A stretch of DNA of 64,000 nt from Hydractinia symbiolongicarpus (lineage: Eukaryota; Cnidaria; Hydrozoa; Anthoathecata; Hydractiniidae): assembly GCF_029227915.1 (NCBI RefSeq), contig NC_079877.1:15300851-15364850 (forward strand). Direction: 5' to 3'. The notes under the pieces were generated by a model. That model ran no database searches, had not been told where the DNA came from, and saw only the letters and a program-made list of their open reading frames with translations. Positions 31,761 to 44,352 of this stretch are shown piece after piece. Both the position numbers and the translations under genes were made by a program. The first letter of the stretch is position 1. Each line of letters opens with the position of its first letter.

Positions 31761-32710
31761 TGGATCCGGTAAGCTATACGGTAAGTTATATGTTATCAAG
31801 CTAGCTAGCTAAACAACGAAAACTTAGCCACGTTCTTAGAATTATGTAAATACATTTTTATTTTACTGTTTCTAAGTAAATTTAAAACTGAAACTCAATA
31901 TACAGTTTACTAACGCTCAGTGGCATTTCATATTACTCGATCAGTTTAAAAAATTAAATTTAGTTTTCTGGTAGCTAAGCCAAAGTAGCCAGCAGCTAAG
32001 CTACAACCCTGGAAAATTATATTGTGAATGTTAAATTCAGCTCCCCATACCCCCAAATCAATATTGAATATGCTTGACTGATGCCAACTACTCCAGAGCA
32101 AAGTACTCCAGAAACCTAAAGAAAAGTAACATTGACTTCGGGGAAAAGGGGATGGCACACTAAAGAGATTTCAACATCAAGAATAATCAAAAGGCTGGAT
32201 TTTCTTATCGCATTTTCACAAGTATTTTGGAAAGGATTCCAGCCGCCACTTCCTATTTGCCATATTTGTTTATGTGTTTTGGTGTCTTACACGGCGTCAA
32301 GGCCTAGTTCGACATCTAAGAGTTTAGTTACAATGGCCGCTCATCCATGTGATTTATTTTATAAATAAACATCATCAAAAGCCACGATTATTAACTTATG
32401 TTTGGCCTCTCCAGATACAACACTATAGCTTAGCGGCATGAGTTATCAACAAATCATTTTTTAACATTTGTTGAAATCGTACATTTATATTAGGCATTGT
32501 AATGATTAACCTTAATACTTACAGTTTGTAGAGCGTAAAGCCTAACCATAAATCTCCATATATTCTTTTTTAAGAGACACCCTGTATTTTTAGGTTTTTA
32601 TTTAAAAGAAAAAGAAAAGAAAATATTTCAGCTGTAAACGTGCTTAATATTTATAAAAATCTCAGTCTCAATCTCCTTAAAAACCAGGTCCTTATGTATT
32701 TTGTTTTCTT
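31761..32710. other. Right part of unit 1, no gene recognised
   Basis: A frame at 32132-32368 (plus) is open but resembles nothing I know. Repeated gctagctagct words and inverted agctaagc blocks occur near 31800 and 31975-32005. The equivalents in units 2 and 3 are the same. Confidence 0.35.
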
Positions 32711-32713
32711 GTT

Positions 32714-33042
32714 TTACATCTTGAACCTGTCCGGAACATCCTCGAGCGCGCGTGGATACCTTTCAACAGCCTCATTGTACATGTCTTGCGTCCTGACCCT
32801 GTCCCGCACGCGCCCGAGCACCTCGAGATTCTTTTCAACAGGTTCATTGCACATGCCTCGCCTCGTCGACCGTTTTGGGACAAACTTGAATAGGTAAGTA
32901 TTCCTTTCAACGGACTTGTTGCACATTTCCTGTGTCTTGAACCTATCCGGGACATATTTGAGTAGATGCAGCTCCTCCCAACGGCTTTGTTGCACATGTC
33001 TTGCGTCTTGGCATGGTCCAGAATACTGTGAAACCAACTCAT
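32714..33042 (-). pseudogene. Partial MCNKAV-repeat gene in unit 2
   Basis: Carries the start and the first four repeats. At the unit junction it continues into foreign sequence (ending FKTRKQNT in one frame), so the C-terminal repeats are lost. It has the same frameshift as copy 1, so that damage predates the amplification. Confidence 0.7.
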
Positions 33043-33086
33043 CGTTATTATATTTCTACAAAGTCCGAAGATTACACAGTTATTTC

Positions 33087-33361
33087 CCTCTACTCCGTTT
33101 TGTATAATAGGGAGTTTCTCATTTTGATATGCGCGTAGAATATTATGGGAATTGTGCTAGAAAATTTTGAACTTCTATTCTGTATACTTTGATGATGTCA
33201 CTACTTTTTAGGGACTTACCCTTACTCATTGCTGTATGATAGGGAGTTTACCCCACTGGGCATGGCTAAGCATGGTATGGTACCGCATGGTGGTGGATTT
33301 GTTGTGACGTCAATGTTGTACGCGCACGCGACTGTGCCAGAAGGAACATTTGCCTATCTCT
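33087..33361 (-). repeat. Orphan copy of the element 1 right TIR (unit 2)
   Basis: Offset by exactly 3,694 bp from 29393-29667; it ends CCTATCTCT followed by atactt, so the flanking target site was copied too. Confidence 0.9.
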
Positions 33362-36300
33362 ATACTTTTTTTTACTTCTTGACTGGTGGTTTATATGATC
33401 ATATATTATATGTCATATAAAATTTGATCATGTAAAAGTTTCTTAAGGGACAAATTCAAGAATTTTATAAGTGCGGCGCAATAAAGTTCGGATTTTATGC
33501 TGCGAAATCTGATCGAAGCTAAAGTGCACACCAAGGCTCGGAAAGACTAGAAAGTAACACAAACGATAATATGTTCGGTATATGACATAAATGCAATAAA
33601 ATAACGTGTTGGACTAAAAACGTATACATATTTTTCAGTATAAATGTTTTTTCTACATTAATAATAAATTTATACCACGATGGTATGAACCTAACGAACA
33701 ATACGTAATCGTTGTATCACGTTTCATAATTGAGTTTGGCCATCCTCGTCCCCAGGGTTTGTTGCCTAGGCCTTGTTAGAACTTACTTGACGGCTAAACA
33801 AGACCCTGGTACAAGCTGCTTTTTATAACCAGTATATTGTTAACTATAAAAAATTAATAACTTTGTCTCTCTGTTACAGTTTATGCGGTTAGTGAAAGCA
33901 ATTTGATCGAGTCCTTTACACATGGCGGGACGATGTCTTTTGGTTGTTTATGTTTTTCAACGCTAGACTTACGAAAGTTTTAATTCAAACCAAGCTATTA
34001 CTTGTTCACTCTGAAACTATATATTCTTTATGGTGATTAAATCTTTTAAGAAGCATTATTTATCAAGTATCACAGAGGCAAGAAACTAATTCATAATAAA
34101 GATCGTACACTAAAATAACTAAAAATATTTAACATACATAAAAACTAAATTTTCGTAACAGTGCGTAATAAAAATGAGCATACCCCCAACCCCTCAGGCA
34201 TTATGTAATTATTGAGTAGTCCCTCTAGCTACATAATTTTTTTTGGTTCATATGTTTTCAGCTCTAAATCTTTTTTGTGGTGTTTTCAGACACGAATTTT
34301 GCTTCGAAACCTGACATTTTTCTACCTGACTGGTTTGGCTAAATTGTGCACAAGTGTGACGTTTCTGCTCGTTAGCTATACATGACAGACCAACAAAATT
34401 TTAAACTTGATAAGCAGTCACATTTGTTTATAATTGGAAGACCCATTTAGCCGGTCTGATTAAAACAATACTTTTGGAAGAGCACTTGTTTTTAAGTAAA
34501 ACAATATATATACATGTTAGCAAGATTAACTAGCCACTTATATGTCTTTTTTTATCCAGCTAAATTGCCCAAGTCATGTTTTTTACTAAGCTTTAAAAAG
34601 AACATTTCTGGCATAATAAATCTTTTTAAAAATATTTACTGTTTAACGCACCGTTTTTTAGTCAGTCTTTTTTAACATTCTCATAATCTTGCAATGTTTT
34701 TGTAATAAAATTCGCCATCTTTATAATAAATTGATGCATATATTATGACGCGGGAATAAATTATCTGTGTCGGATGTAAGCAAATCGCATTACAGAACTC
34801 ACCAACCTGTACCAGGGGAAATTTCGCCGCCTGCCTCGATGTCAAAAAGGCAAAAAACCCTGAAGACGGGGTTAGAGTTGGGCTTACAATTGTTTAGCGG
34901 TGGACTTTAAGCTTGCGCAATAAATTCTAAACATTTTGTGAAGAAGACTTAAAACAGGGGAATCCTGTAACAAACATTTGATTTGATGTCTTTGAGCAAG
35001 TTATATCGTTTTTTATCTGCTTATCTAATGAAGGTATAAAGTGTCAGAAGTGGAGTTTTAAAAAAATGTTTTAAAAGACAGGGAATAGACCTATTTCCAT
35101 ATATGTTTGATTTCGCGAAATATACATACGAAAATGCAGAATAACATGAAAACAAGATTAGTTGTGAGCAAATTTCGGGATGCTGGTTGTTTACACTTTT
35201 TTGAACTGTGTGAGAATCAAATGACAAGGGGACACTTAAATAGATATGGAAGCCTCATAGTAGGCTGGATAAAAGACAATTTTCATTTGTTTCTTGTGTT
35301 ATTAATGAATGGAACAATCTACCGAAGAAAGCAATGTCTGCTACTTCAATAAAAAACTTTAAAAGCTGTTAGGGGGCTTTATACAATTCAAAGAAGACTG
35401 TCAGCCCCAGTTCTAAAACGACCACCGATGTTGGCCTACTAAAGACCATGCCGCTGGATCCGGTAAGCTATACGGTAAGTTATATGTTATCAAGCTAGCT
35501 AGCTAAACAACGAAAACTTAGCCACGTTCTTAGAATTATGTAAATACATTTTTATTTTACTGTTTCTAAGTAAATTTAAAACTGAAACTCAATATACAGT
35601 TTACTAACGCTCAGTGGCATTTCATATTACTCGATCAGTTTAAAAAATTAAATTTAGTTTTCTGGTAGCTAAGCCAAAGTAGCCAGCAGCTAAGCTACAA
35701 CCCTGGAAAATTATATTGTGAATGTTAAATTCAGCTCCCCATACCCCCAAATCAATATTGAATATGCTTGACTGATGCCAACTACTCCAGAGCAAAGTAC
35801 TCCAGAAACCTAAAGAAAAGTAACATTGACTTCGGGGAAAAGGGGATGGCACACTAAAGAGATTTCAACATCAAGAATAATCAAAAGGCTGGATTTTCTT
35901 ATCGCATTTTCACAAGTATTTTGGAAAGGATTCCAGCCGCCACTTCCTATTTGCCATATTTGTTTATGTGTTTTGGTGTCTTACACGGCGTCAAGGCCTA
36001 GTTCGACATCTAAGAGTTTAGTTACAATGGCCGCTCATCCATGTGATTTATTTTATAAATAAACATCATCAAAAGCCACGATTATTAACTTATGTTTGGC
36101 CTCTCCAGATACAACACTATAGCTTAGCGGCATGAGTTATCAACAAATCATTTTTTAACATTTGTTGAAATCGTACATTTATATTAGGCATTGTAATGAT
36201 TAACCTTAATACTTACAGTTTGTAGAGCGTAAAGCCTAACCATAAATCTCCATATATTCTTTTTTAAGAGACACCCTGTATTTTTAGGTTTTTATTTAAA

Positions 36301-36407
36301 AGAAAAAGAAAAGAAAATATTTCAGCTGTAAACGTGCTTAATATTTATAAAAATCTCAGTCTCAATCTCCTTAAAAACCAGGTCCTTATGTATTTTGTTT
36401 TCTTGTT

Positions 36408-36736
36408 TTACATCTTGAACCTGTCCGGAACATCCTCGAGCGCGCGTGGATACCTTTCAACAGCCTCATTGTACATGTCTTGCGTCCTGACCCTGTCCCG
36501 CACGCGCCCGAGCACCTCGAGATTCTTTTCAACAGGTTCATTGCACATGCCTCGCCTCGTCGACCGTTTTGGGACAAACTTGAATAGGTAAGTATTCCTT
36601 TCAACGGACTTGTTGCACATTTCCTGTGTCTTGAACCTATCCGGGACATATTTGAGTAGATGCAGCTCCTCCCAACGGCTTTGTTGCACATGTCTTGCGT
36701 CTTGGCATGGTCCAGAATACTGTGAAACCAACTCAT
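36408..36736 (-). pseudogene. Partial MCNKAV-repeat gene in unit 3
   Basis: Same truncated form as in unit 2, sharing its frameshift and its junction sequence. Confidence 0.7.
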
Positions 36737-36780
36737 CGTTATTATATTTCTACAAAGTCCGAAGATTACACAGTTATTTC

Positions 36781-37055
36781 CCTCTACTCCGTTTTGTATA
36801 ATAGGGAGTTTCTCATTTTGATATGCGCGTAGAATATTATGGGAATTGTGCTAGAAAATTTTGAACTTCTATTCTGTATACTTTGATGATGTCACTACTT
36901 TTTAGGGACTTACCCTTACTCATTGCTGTATGATAGGGAGTTTACCCCACTGGGCATGGCTAAGCATGGTATGGTACCGCATGGTGGTGGATTTGTTGTG
37001 ACGTCAATGTTGTACGCGCACGCGACTGTGCCAGAAGGAACATTTGCCTATCTCT
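36781..37055 (-). repeat. Orphan copy of the element 1 right TIR (unit 3)
   Basis: Offset by 7,388 bp from 29393-29667, with the same outer flank. Confidence 0.9.
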
Positions 37056-40000
37056 ATACTTTTTTTTACTTCTTGACTGGTGGTTTATATGATCATATAT
37101 TATATGTCATATAAAATTTGATCATGTAAAAGTTTCTTAAGGGACAAATTCAAGAATTTTATAAGTGCGGCGCAATAAAGTTCGGATTTTATGCTGCGAA
37201 ATCTGATCGAAGCTAAAGTGCACACCAAGGCTCGGAAAGACTAGAAAGTAACACAAACGATAATATGTTCGGTATATGACATAAATGCAATAAAATAACG
37301 TGTTGGACTAAAAACGTATACATATTTTTCAGTATAAATGTTTTTTCTACATTAATAATAAATTTATACCACGATGGTATGAACCTAACGAACAATACGT
37401 AATCGTTGTATCACGTTTCATAATTGAGTTTGGCCATCCTCGTCCCCAGGGTTTGTTGCCTAGGCCTTGTTAGAACTTACTTGACGGCTAAACAAGACCC
37501 TGGTACAAGCTGCTTTTTATAACCAGTATATTGTTAACTATAAAAAATTAATAACTTTGTCTCTCTGTTACAGTTTATGCGGTTAGTGAAAGCAATTTGA
37601 TCGAGTCCTTTACACATGGCGGGACGATGTCTTTTGGTTGTTTATGTTTTTCAACGCTAGACTTACGAAAGTTTTAATTCAAACCAAGCTATTACTTGTT
37701 CACTCTGAAACTATATATTCTTTATGGTGATTAAATCTTTTAAGAAGCATTATTTATCAAGTATCACAGAGGCAAGAAACTAACTCATAATAAAGATCGT
37801 ACACTAAAATAACTAAAAATATTTAACATACATAAAAACTAAATTTTCGTAACAGTGCGTAATAAAAAAGAGCATACCCCCAACCCCTCAGGCATTATGT
37901 AATTATTGAGTAGTCCCTCTAGCTACATAATTTTTTTTGGTTCATATGTTTTCAGCTCTAAATCTTTTTTGTGGTGTTTTCAGACACGAATTTTGCTTCG
38001 AAACCTGACATTTTTCTACCTGACTGGTTTGGCTAAATTGTGCACAAGTGTGACGTTTCTGCTCGTTAGCTATACATGACAGACCAACAAAATTTTAAAC
38101 TTGATAAGCAGTCACATTTGTTTATAATTGGAAGACCCATTTAGCCGGTCTGATTAAAACAATACTTTTGGAAGAGCACTTGTTTTTAAGTAAAACAATA
38201 TATATACATGTTAGCAAGATTAACTAGCCACTTATATGTCTTTTTTTATCCAGCTAAATTGCCCAAGTCATGTTTTTTACTAAGCTTTAAAAAGAACATT
38301 TCTGGCATAATAAATCTTTTTAAAAATATTTACTGTTTAACGCACCGTTTTTTAGTCAGTCTTTTTTAACATTCTCATAATCTTGCAATGTTTTTGTAAT
38401 AAAATTCGCCATCTTTATAATAAATTGATGCATATATTATGACGCGGGAATAAATTATCTGTGTCGGATGTAAGCAAATCGCATTACAGAACTCACCAAC
38501 CTGTACCAGGGGAAATTTCGCCGCCTGCCTCGATGTCAAAAAGGCAAAAAACCCTGAAGACGGGGTTAGAGTTGGGCTTACAATTGTTTAGCGGTGGACT
38601 TTAAGCTTGCGCAATAAATTCTAAACATTTTGTGAAGAAGACTTAAAACAGGGGAATCCTGTAACAAACATTTGATTTGATGTCTTTGAGCAAGTTATAT
38701 CGTTTTTTATCTGCTTATCTAATGAAGGTATAAAGTGTCAGAAGTGGAGTTTTAAAAAAATGTTTTAAAAGACAGGGAATAGACCTATTTCCATATATGT
38801 TTGATTTCGCGAAATATACATACGAAAATGCAGAATAACATGAAAACAAGATTAGTTGTGAGCAAATTTCGGGATGCTGGTTGTTTACACTTTTTTGAAC
38901 TGTGTGAGAATCAAATGACAAGGGGACACTTAAATAGATATGGAAGCCTCATAGTAGGCTGGATAAAAGACAATTTTCATTTGTTTCTTGTGTTATTAAT
39001 GAATGGAACAATCTACCGAAGAAAGCAATGCCTGCTACTTCAATAAAAAACTTTAAAAGCTGTTAGGGGGCTTTATACAATTCAAAGAAGACTGTCAGCC
39101 CCAGTTCTAAAACGACCACCGATGTTGGCCTACTAAAGACCATGCCGCTGGATCCGGTAAGCTATACGGTAAGTTATATGTTATCAAGCTAGCTAGCTAA
39201 ACAACGAAAACTTAGCCACGTTCTTAGAATTATGTAAATACATTTTTATTTTACTGTTTCTAAGTAAATTTAAAACTGAAACTCAATATACAGTTTACTA
39301 ACGCTCAGTGGCATTTCATATTACTCGATCAGTTTAAAAAATTAAATTTAGTTTTCTGGTAGCTAAGCCAAAGTAGCCAGCAGCTAAGCTACAACCCTGG
39401 AAAATTATATTGTGAATGTTAAATTTAGCTCCCCATACCCCCCAAATCAATATTGAATATGCTTGACTGATGCCAACTACTCCAGAGCAAAGTACTCCAG
39501 AAACCTAAAGAAAAGTAACATTGACTTCGGGGAAAAGGGGATGGCACACTAAAGAGATTTCAACATCAAGAATAATGAAAAGGCTGGATTTTCTTATCGC
39601 ATTTTCACAAGTATTTTGGAAAGGATTCCAGCCGCCACTTCCTATTTGCCATATTTGTTTATGTGTTTTGGTGTCTTACACGGCGTCAAGGCCTAGTTCG
39701 ACATCTAAGAGTTTAGTTACAATGGCCGCTCATCCATGTGATTTATTTTATAAATAAACATCATCAAAAGCCACGATTATCAACTTATGTTTGGCCTCTC
39801 CAGATACAACACTATAGCTTAGCGACATGAGTTATCAACAAATCATTTTTTAACATTTGTTGAAATCGTACATTTATATTAGGCATTGTAATGATTAACC
39901 TTAATACTTACAGTTTGTAGAGCGTAAAGCCTAACCATAAATCTCCATATATTCTTTTTTAAGAGACACCCTGTATTTTTAGGTTTTTATTTAAAAGAAA

Positions 40001-40100
40001 AAGAAAAGAAAATATTTCAGCTGTAAACGTGCTTAATATTTATAAAAATCTCAGTCTCAATCTCCTTAAAAACCAGGTCCTTATGTATTTTGTTTTCTTG

Positions 40101-43100
40101 CTTATCTTGCAGAATTGTTTAAATTGCTGCACAGAAAATACCTGTCGATGTTGTAACCCAAGAAAGATATTGACCGCTTTGTTTGTGCGTAGTGGACATG
40201 TAAAAGATCGAAGATATCTTCTTTCGCAACAACACGTTTCAAACACCGAATATCATCAGCGTGATTGTAGGTATCAATAACACTTTTACATGAAGTAAAT
40301 TGTTTAAAAGAGTCTCGCCTACAAAAATAAAAGTAACTACTTTGCGTTAATCAAACCTCTTTTCTTGGACTTCTCCACCACACATAAACAATTTTCCTCA
40401 CTTGGAAAATTAACCAAAGTAAAAGCGTTTGTTTTAATCCTTTTTTTCAATTTAATGGGATACATCACCACCATTGCTTTTTGACTGTATGATACTATCA
40501 ATATCTTCCTTACCAATCAGACATGTTCTTGTTTTAATGCCATTTAACCACTGATAAAAACGTTGTCTCTTCAAGCGCCTCCATTGTCGCCATATTGGTA
40601 TACCACCACAAGGCAACACAACTCGCAAAAAAAACTGGCCGTACGAACCAAGTAGTCATTTAAGAGCTAGTTTAACCCAAGTACATCATTTAGCCTACTT
40701 GGATTAAAATCCCAATCGGGTTACAACATCGATATAAAACATGTGAAAATATGAAACAAAAAAAGTTGTTTTTGACGTCACAAAGTATTTCACATAGTTT
40801 TCACTTATTAAAGTTAAAGTTCGACATGATAAAATTTTATATAAATTTCTTTTTTTCCAGGCAGTACGTCAATAAACGTTTTGTGTTTTAGCGATCCTCT
40901 TAAGGAAAAATTTGTTTACTGAGCAAAATCACCATTAAAAAATACCAAAATGGGAACTCTCTGAATACATAATTTAAGAATTAGGATATCATCTTTTTAG
41001 TCAACCATATATTTTAAAATTATAAATAATATTTTTACCAAATTCAGAGACTTAAATTTACAAATAAGCAAGAACATTTCAAAGAAAGTACACTTAATAA
41101 CTGGGACACAGAATATATACCAGAAACGTCACCAATTTTAGGTAAACAGCTTGAAATTTCACGTTTGTTTGGCACAAGTCATATCATATTCAAAGCTAGC
41201 TAATACCTAGCTCATTTAACGCCAAGGACAATAAAAAAAGCCTTATAACTGCCCAATGATACATGCTATTACTTCATATTATCACCAAATGTTAATAACA
41301 ATCTGTATTACAAATAAATTTAGCAAATATTCCAAGTAAACAAACCATAATTGCACTAATTCGCTGCAAACTAAAAATTTGCTCATGACTACCGTAATTT
41401 CTCTTTTTAGCCCCTCCTTTATTTAGCCTCCCTTTCCAATAAGCCCTCCAGGGGCCAATCTAGGATATTTTTTTGACTGGTGTAAAAAAGCTTTGAAGAG
41501 GCTTTACTGCTGGCCAGGGCAGTAATCTTACAACTGTTTGTTTGGGGGCGTTGTGAGCTCACCAACGCCCTTGAACGCCCCTAAACGGCTAAAATAGCTT
41601 GAAATCATCTCTCAGACTCATCTTTCATAAGTATGTACGGTGTTAAATGTTTTTTGTACAACTTAAGTAATTAAAATGCTGTTTTTAAAAATGTTGTTGT
41701 CATGCCTTATTACTTTTAGGGAATTTATATACGGGACATTTAAACAACAGATAATAATATACAAGATTTATTACTTTTTTTATCAAGACTTTTAATCGTC
41801 GTTCAGGATATCTAACATTTTAAATCTTTTTGGATATTTTATTGCAAACATATCGATTATGTCATCTAAATTTATATTCATCTCGTTGTTGAAATTTAGC
41901 CACACCAAGCCTTTTAATCGATCCTGAAGAAAAGTTTCAAAATTAAAATTAAATGCACTTAGTGTAGTGTTTCACAATCAAAACAGATAACTCAATAAAT
42001 TAATTGGCAAGATATATACACGACAAGATTAAAAATGTCACATTCTCCTTAATACGCAACGTCATATTGTTGAAACATAAACATATATTGTTGAAACATA
42101 CCTGGGTCATGGAGTTTTTTGAGTATGTGTTTACTCGTCGTAGCGTTGATATAGATCTCACACAGAAACATGTCGTTACTGGCACTATGGCAAAAGTATG
42201 TAAAATCTTGAAGATATATGGGTACAATATAATATGTGCAGCTAATGCATTATTAATTATTTCTAAGAAATAAAGCTGAATGTTTACCTGCAATGTATAG
42301 AACTTTTTTTTTGGGGGGGGAGGGGTTCACACTAGAATTTTAAAAGCATGCTATAAATTTCAAGCACGATTTAAAGCGTGCTTAATGATGTGAACACATT
42401 TTTACTTTATTAAAATGTCTTTCAAATTATGTTTACTTGCTTTAAACATGTTCTAAATGAAGCAAAAATAAAAAGTGCTTCGAGGCAACAAAATGTTAAA
42501 ATGAAAAAATAAAACAAACAAATAACTATAATAACTATAATAAGTTTATATATAGTATTGATTAGACGTTTTCATTAAAGATAAAAGATAAAAATTCTAA
42601 AGTTTAATAATTACGACCACGCAGAAGTAAACATAGAAAGAACGGGTGCAAAAACACAACCCTGGGCTTATTATGTTAACAATTCAAGCAACTTTGATCC
42701 CAGGACCTTAGCATTCTTTGATATGAGAATGAAACGGGACACGATAAATAAATTAAAATAGATTAATATAAGAAAGGAAGAAAGAAAAAGAAAGAAAGAA
42801 GAATCAACAACGCACGCAAAACAAAATAATATCCCGTAAATCCCTGCCTAGTGTATCAGAATATAATAGAAAAGTCTTAGACGCAACGTAGAAGAGCGAG
42901 CACCTATGCAAGAATGTTCATATGGCCTAATGCAAAGAACTGCCAAAGCCGTTTTTGCCAACGTTGATCAAAACATTCTAGTGATTAAAACTCGACATTG
43001 AAAGCGTATCGACTCTGTTATTGAGACGTAGCTCGTTGTTTCTTGCCTGTTGGAAGACTGGCAAAGGAATGCTTTCCTGCGCTACTTCTATTATTCTTAT

Positions 43101-43528
43101 TACAAAAAGGCATAGGACAAAAACACATATAATTATTAACAAAATGGCGGCTTTCGCGAAGGAAGCATGCTGTAAACTCGAGTGGCTTTATATTAGCTTA
43201 TTATTTCGAATTTTACTTAATAAATGTTAAATTACAAATTCTCAACATAGTATAAACAGAATGAGATGAACTTTTTTTGAAGTGGGAGGTAAGCTTTAAA
43301 CATCAACAAATAAGACTCTGTAGGAAATTTTTCAAAGTGAGCATTCAGTAGCTAGCTAATGTCTGTGCGATACAGTCCAAATTTTTCTTCCCAACTCTTC
43401 CATCCAAATCTGATACTTCTCCAACACATGTCGAAATATGGCGCTTCACATCTCACTCCAAATCCTTGTTTAACTCAGTTGCTTATCTGATATCGACTCC
43501 ACCACTTCAACACTCTTCATTCATTCCT
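40101..43528. other. Intergenic between tandem array and element 2
   Basis: At 40101-40280 an open cysteine-rich stretch (LQNCLNCCTENTCRCCNPRK) follows a tcttgcag acceptor-like sequence and could be a host exon, but has no further support. A G-run lies at ~42309-42325. Near 41410-41460 a gcccctcctttatttagcc motif resembles the repetitive ends at 54940-55440. Frames at 42000-42290 open on both strands are not recognisable. Confidence 0.35.
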
Positions 43529-43680
43529 GCTTCTCCCCCTCTCCCTCGCCACCCCCCGTATAATGCACGACGCCATGTAAACTGTGCACTAAAATCTGTT
43601 GTTGTCATAGCAACCATATGACGTTATTAAAACCTGCTGCTGCACATGCGCAAAAACCTTTAACAGAGTATGACAGAATG
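43529..43680 (+). repeat. Element 2 left terminal inverted repeat
   Basis: Matches the reverse complement of 51428-51581 with scattered changes. Shared words: gcttctccccctctccc, tgcacgac, catgtaaactgtgcac, gttgtcatagcaacca, gctgctgc, catgcgcaaaaacctt, gacagaatg. It contains a cAMP-response-like tgacgt in each arm. Confidence 0.8.
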
Positions 43681-44275
43681 TGCCCACCCCCTGGAAGGCG
43701 CAGGAACCTGCATGATATCTTTATCTTCTTGGATGGTGCTCTGGAGATTATGCATCGCTCGAAAAAACCTAAAGCAGTAGCTTTGACAAAATGGCTTGCA
43801 AGGAAGGGGGTGGAGAAGTTTCAGGAGATAATCGAAGAGTAAGATGCTAGCATTGCCTTTCTCGTGGATGATCTAGACGACAGAGATAAGCAACTTATGG
43901 TGCTGGAGGATGACATTGAGTACAGTACAGAGCGAAGAAATACGGACCTTTGGGAAAGATTTTCCACATCGAAGCCTTATAGACACTGTGCTATGTGTTG
44001 TAGACAAAAAGGATCCCCACAAGCCTGGCATAGAAGGACATGCCCATTTCATGATCCGATGCCAGCGTAAACAACTCAGACTAAATATTTTAAAAGATAG
44101 TTACCTTAATATGATCGTGAGAAAACCAGTATGCGACAATCCGAATGCCGTACACGCCTGGGGCTGATTCAAACAAGATGACCTGGGCAAGTACGAATTT
44201 TTTCGCAACCACTTTATACTGCCTGGTGATACATGGGAGTTTTTCGAAGGGCTGTTTAAGATCGATATGATGTGA
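43678..44275 (+). pseudogene. Element 2 BRO/MSV199-like DNA-binding protein, broken
   Basis: Probable start ATG 43678, just inside the TIR; the frame is also open from an ATG at 43618. The N-terminal part RRNLHDIFIFLDGALEIMHR, SKKPKAVALTKWLARKGVEK resembles the MSV199/BRO-N/KilA-N type of domain. A stop at 43840-43842 is followed in frame by a coiled-coil piece (DLDDRDKQLMVLEDDIEYST). After a frameshift near 43960 come VLCVVDKKDPHKPGIEGHAH, FMIRCQRKQL, CDNPNAVHAWG and GKYEFFRNHFILPGDTWEFF, which resemble the DUF3627-type C-terminal region linked to MSV199 in large DNA viruses. In viruses such proteins are regulators of unclear function. Similarity is by eye. Confidence 0.5.
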
Positions 44276-44352
44276 GCAGGCGATAATTTTGTCACTCTAA
44301 AAGTCATAAAAAATATCTCGATCCACCAAGGGGGTAGCCGCATGCTACTCCC

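Larger units (their letters stand above)
29017..32710. repeat. Tandem 3,694 bp unit, copy 1
   Basis: Begins inside the repeat-protein gene at gttttacatcttgaacctgt. It spans the right TIR of element 1, the ATACT duplication and about 3 kb of flanking DNA, and ends tattttgttttctt, where copy 2 starts. It differs from copies 2 and 3 at, for example, 31588 (gacaattctc here, gacaattttc there). Confidence 0.95.
32711..36404. repeat. Tandem 3,694 bp unit, copy 2
   Basis: Nearly identical to copy 1. It carries the 3' four repeats of the MCNKAV gene (32714-33042, minus), a TIR copy (33087-33361) and a LINE tail (about 35240-35360). The upstream part of element 1 is not repeated, so this is an orphan TIR. 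Confidence 0.95.
36405..40100. repeat. Tandem 3,694 bp unit, copy 3
   Basis: Private differences include aactcataa at ~37785 (ttcataa in the others), aaaaaagagc at ~37867, gcaatgcctg at ~39028, and an extra C in the C-run near 39440, making the unit one base longer. It ends at 40100, after which unrelated sequence begins. Such private changes argue against a simple assembly duplication. Confidence 0.95.

Noticed and set aside
32132-32368. Small plus-strand frame conserved in all three tandem units
   Set aside because: Conservation reflects recent DNA duplication, not selection; no domain or signal recognised.
29017-40100. The array as a pure assembly error
   Set aside because: Units carry private substitutions and a one-base length difference, which a duplicated contig would not show; long reads would still be needed for certainty.
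42000-42293. Opposed overlapping frames of about 90 codons
   Set aside because: AT-rich sequence open by chance on both strands; no family resemblance or splice context.
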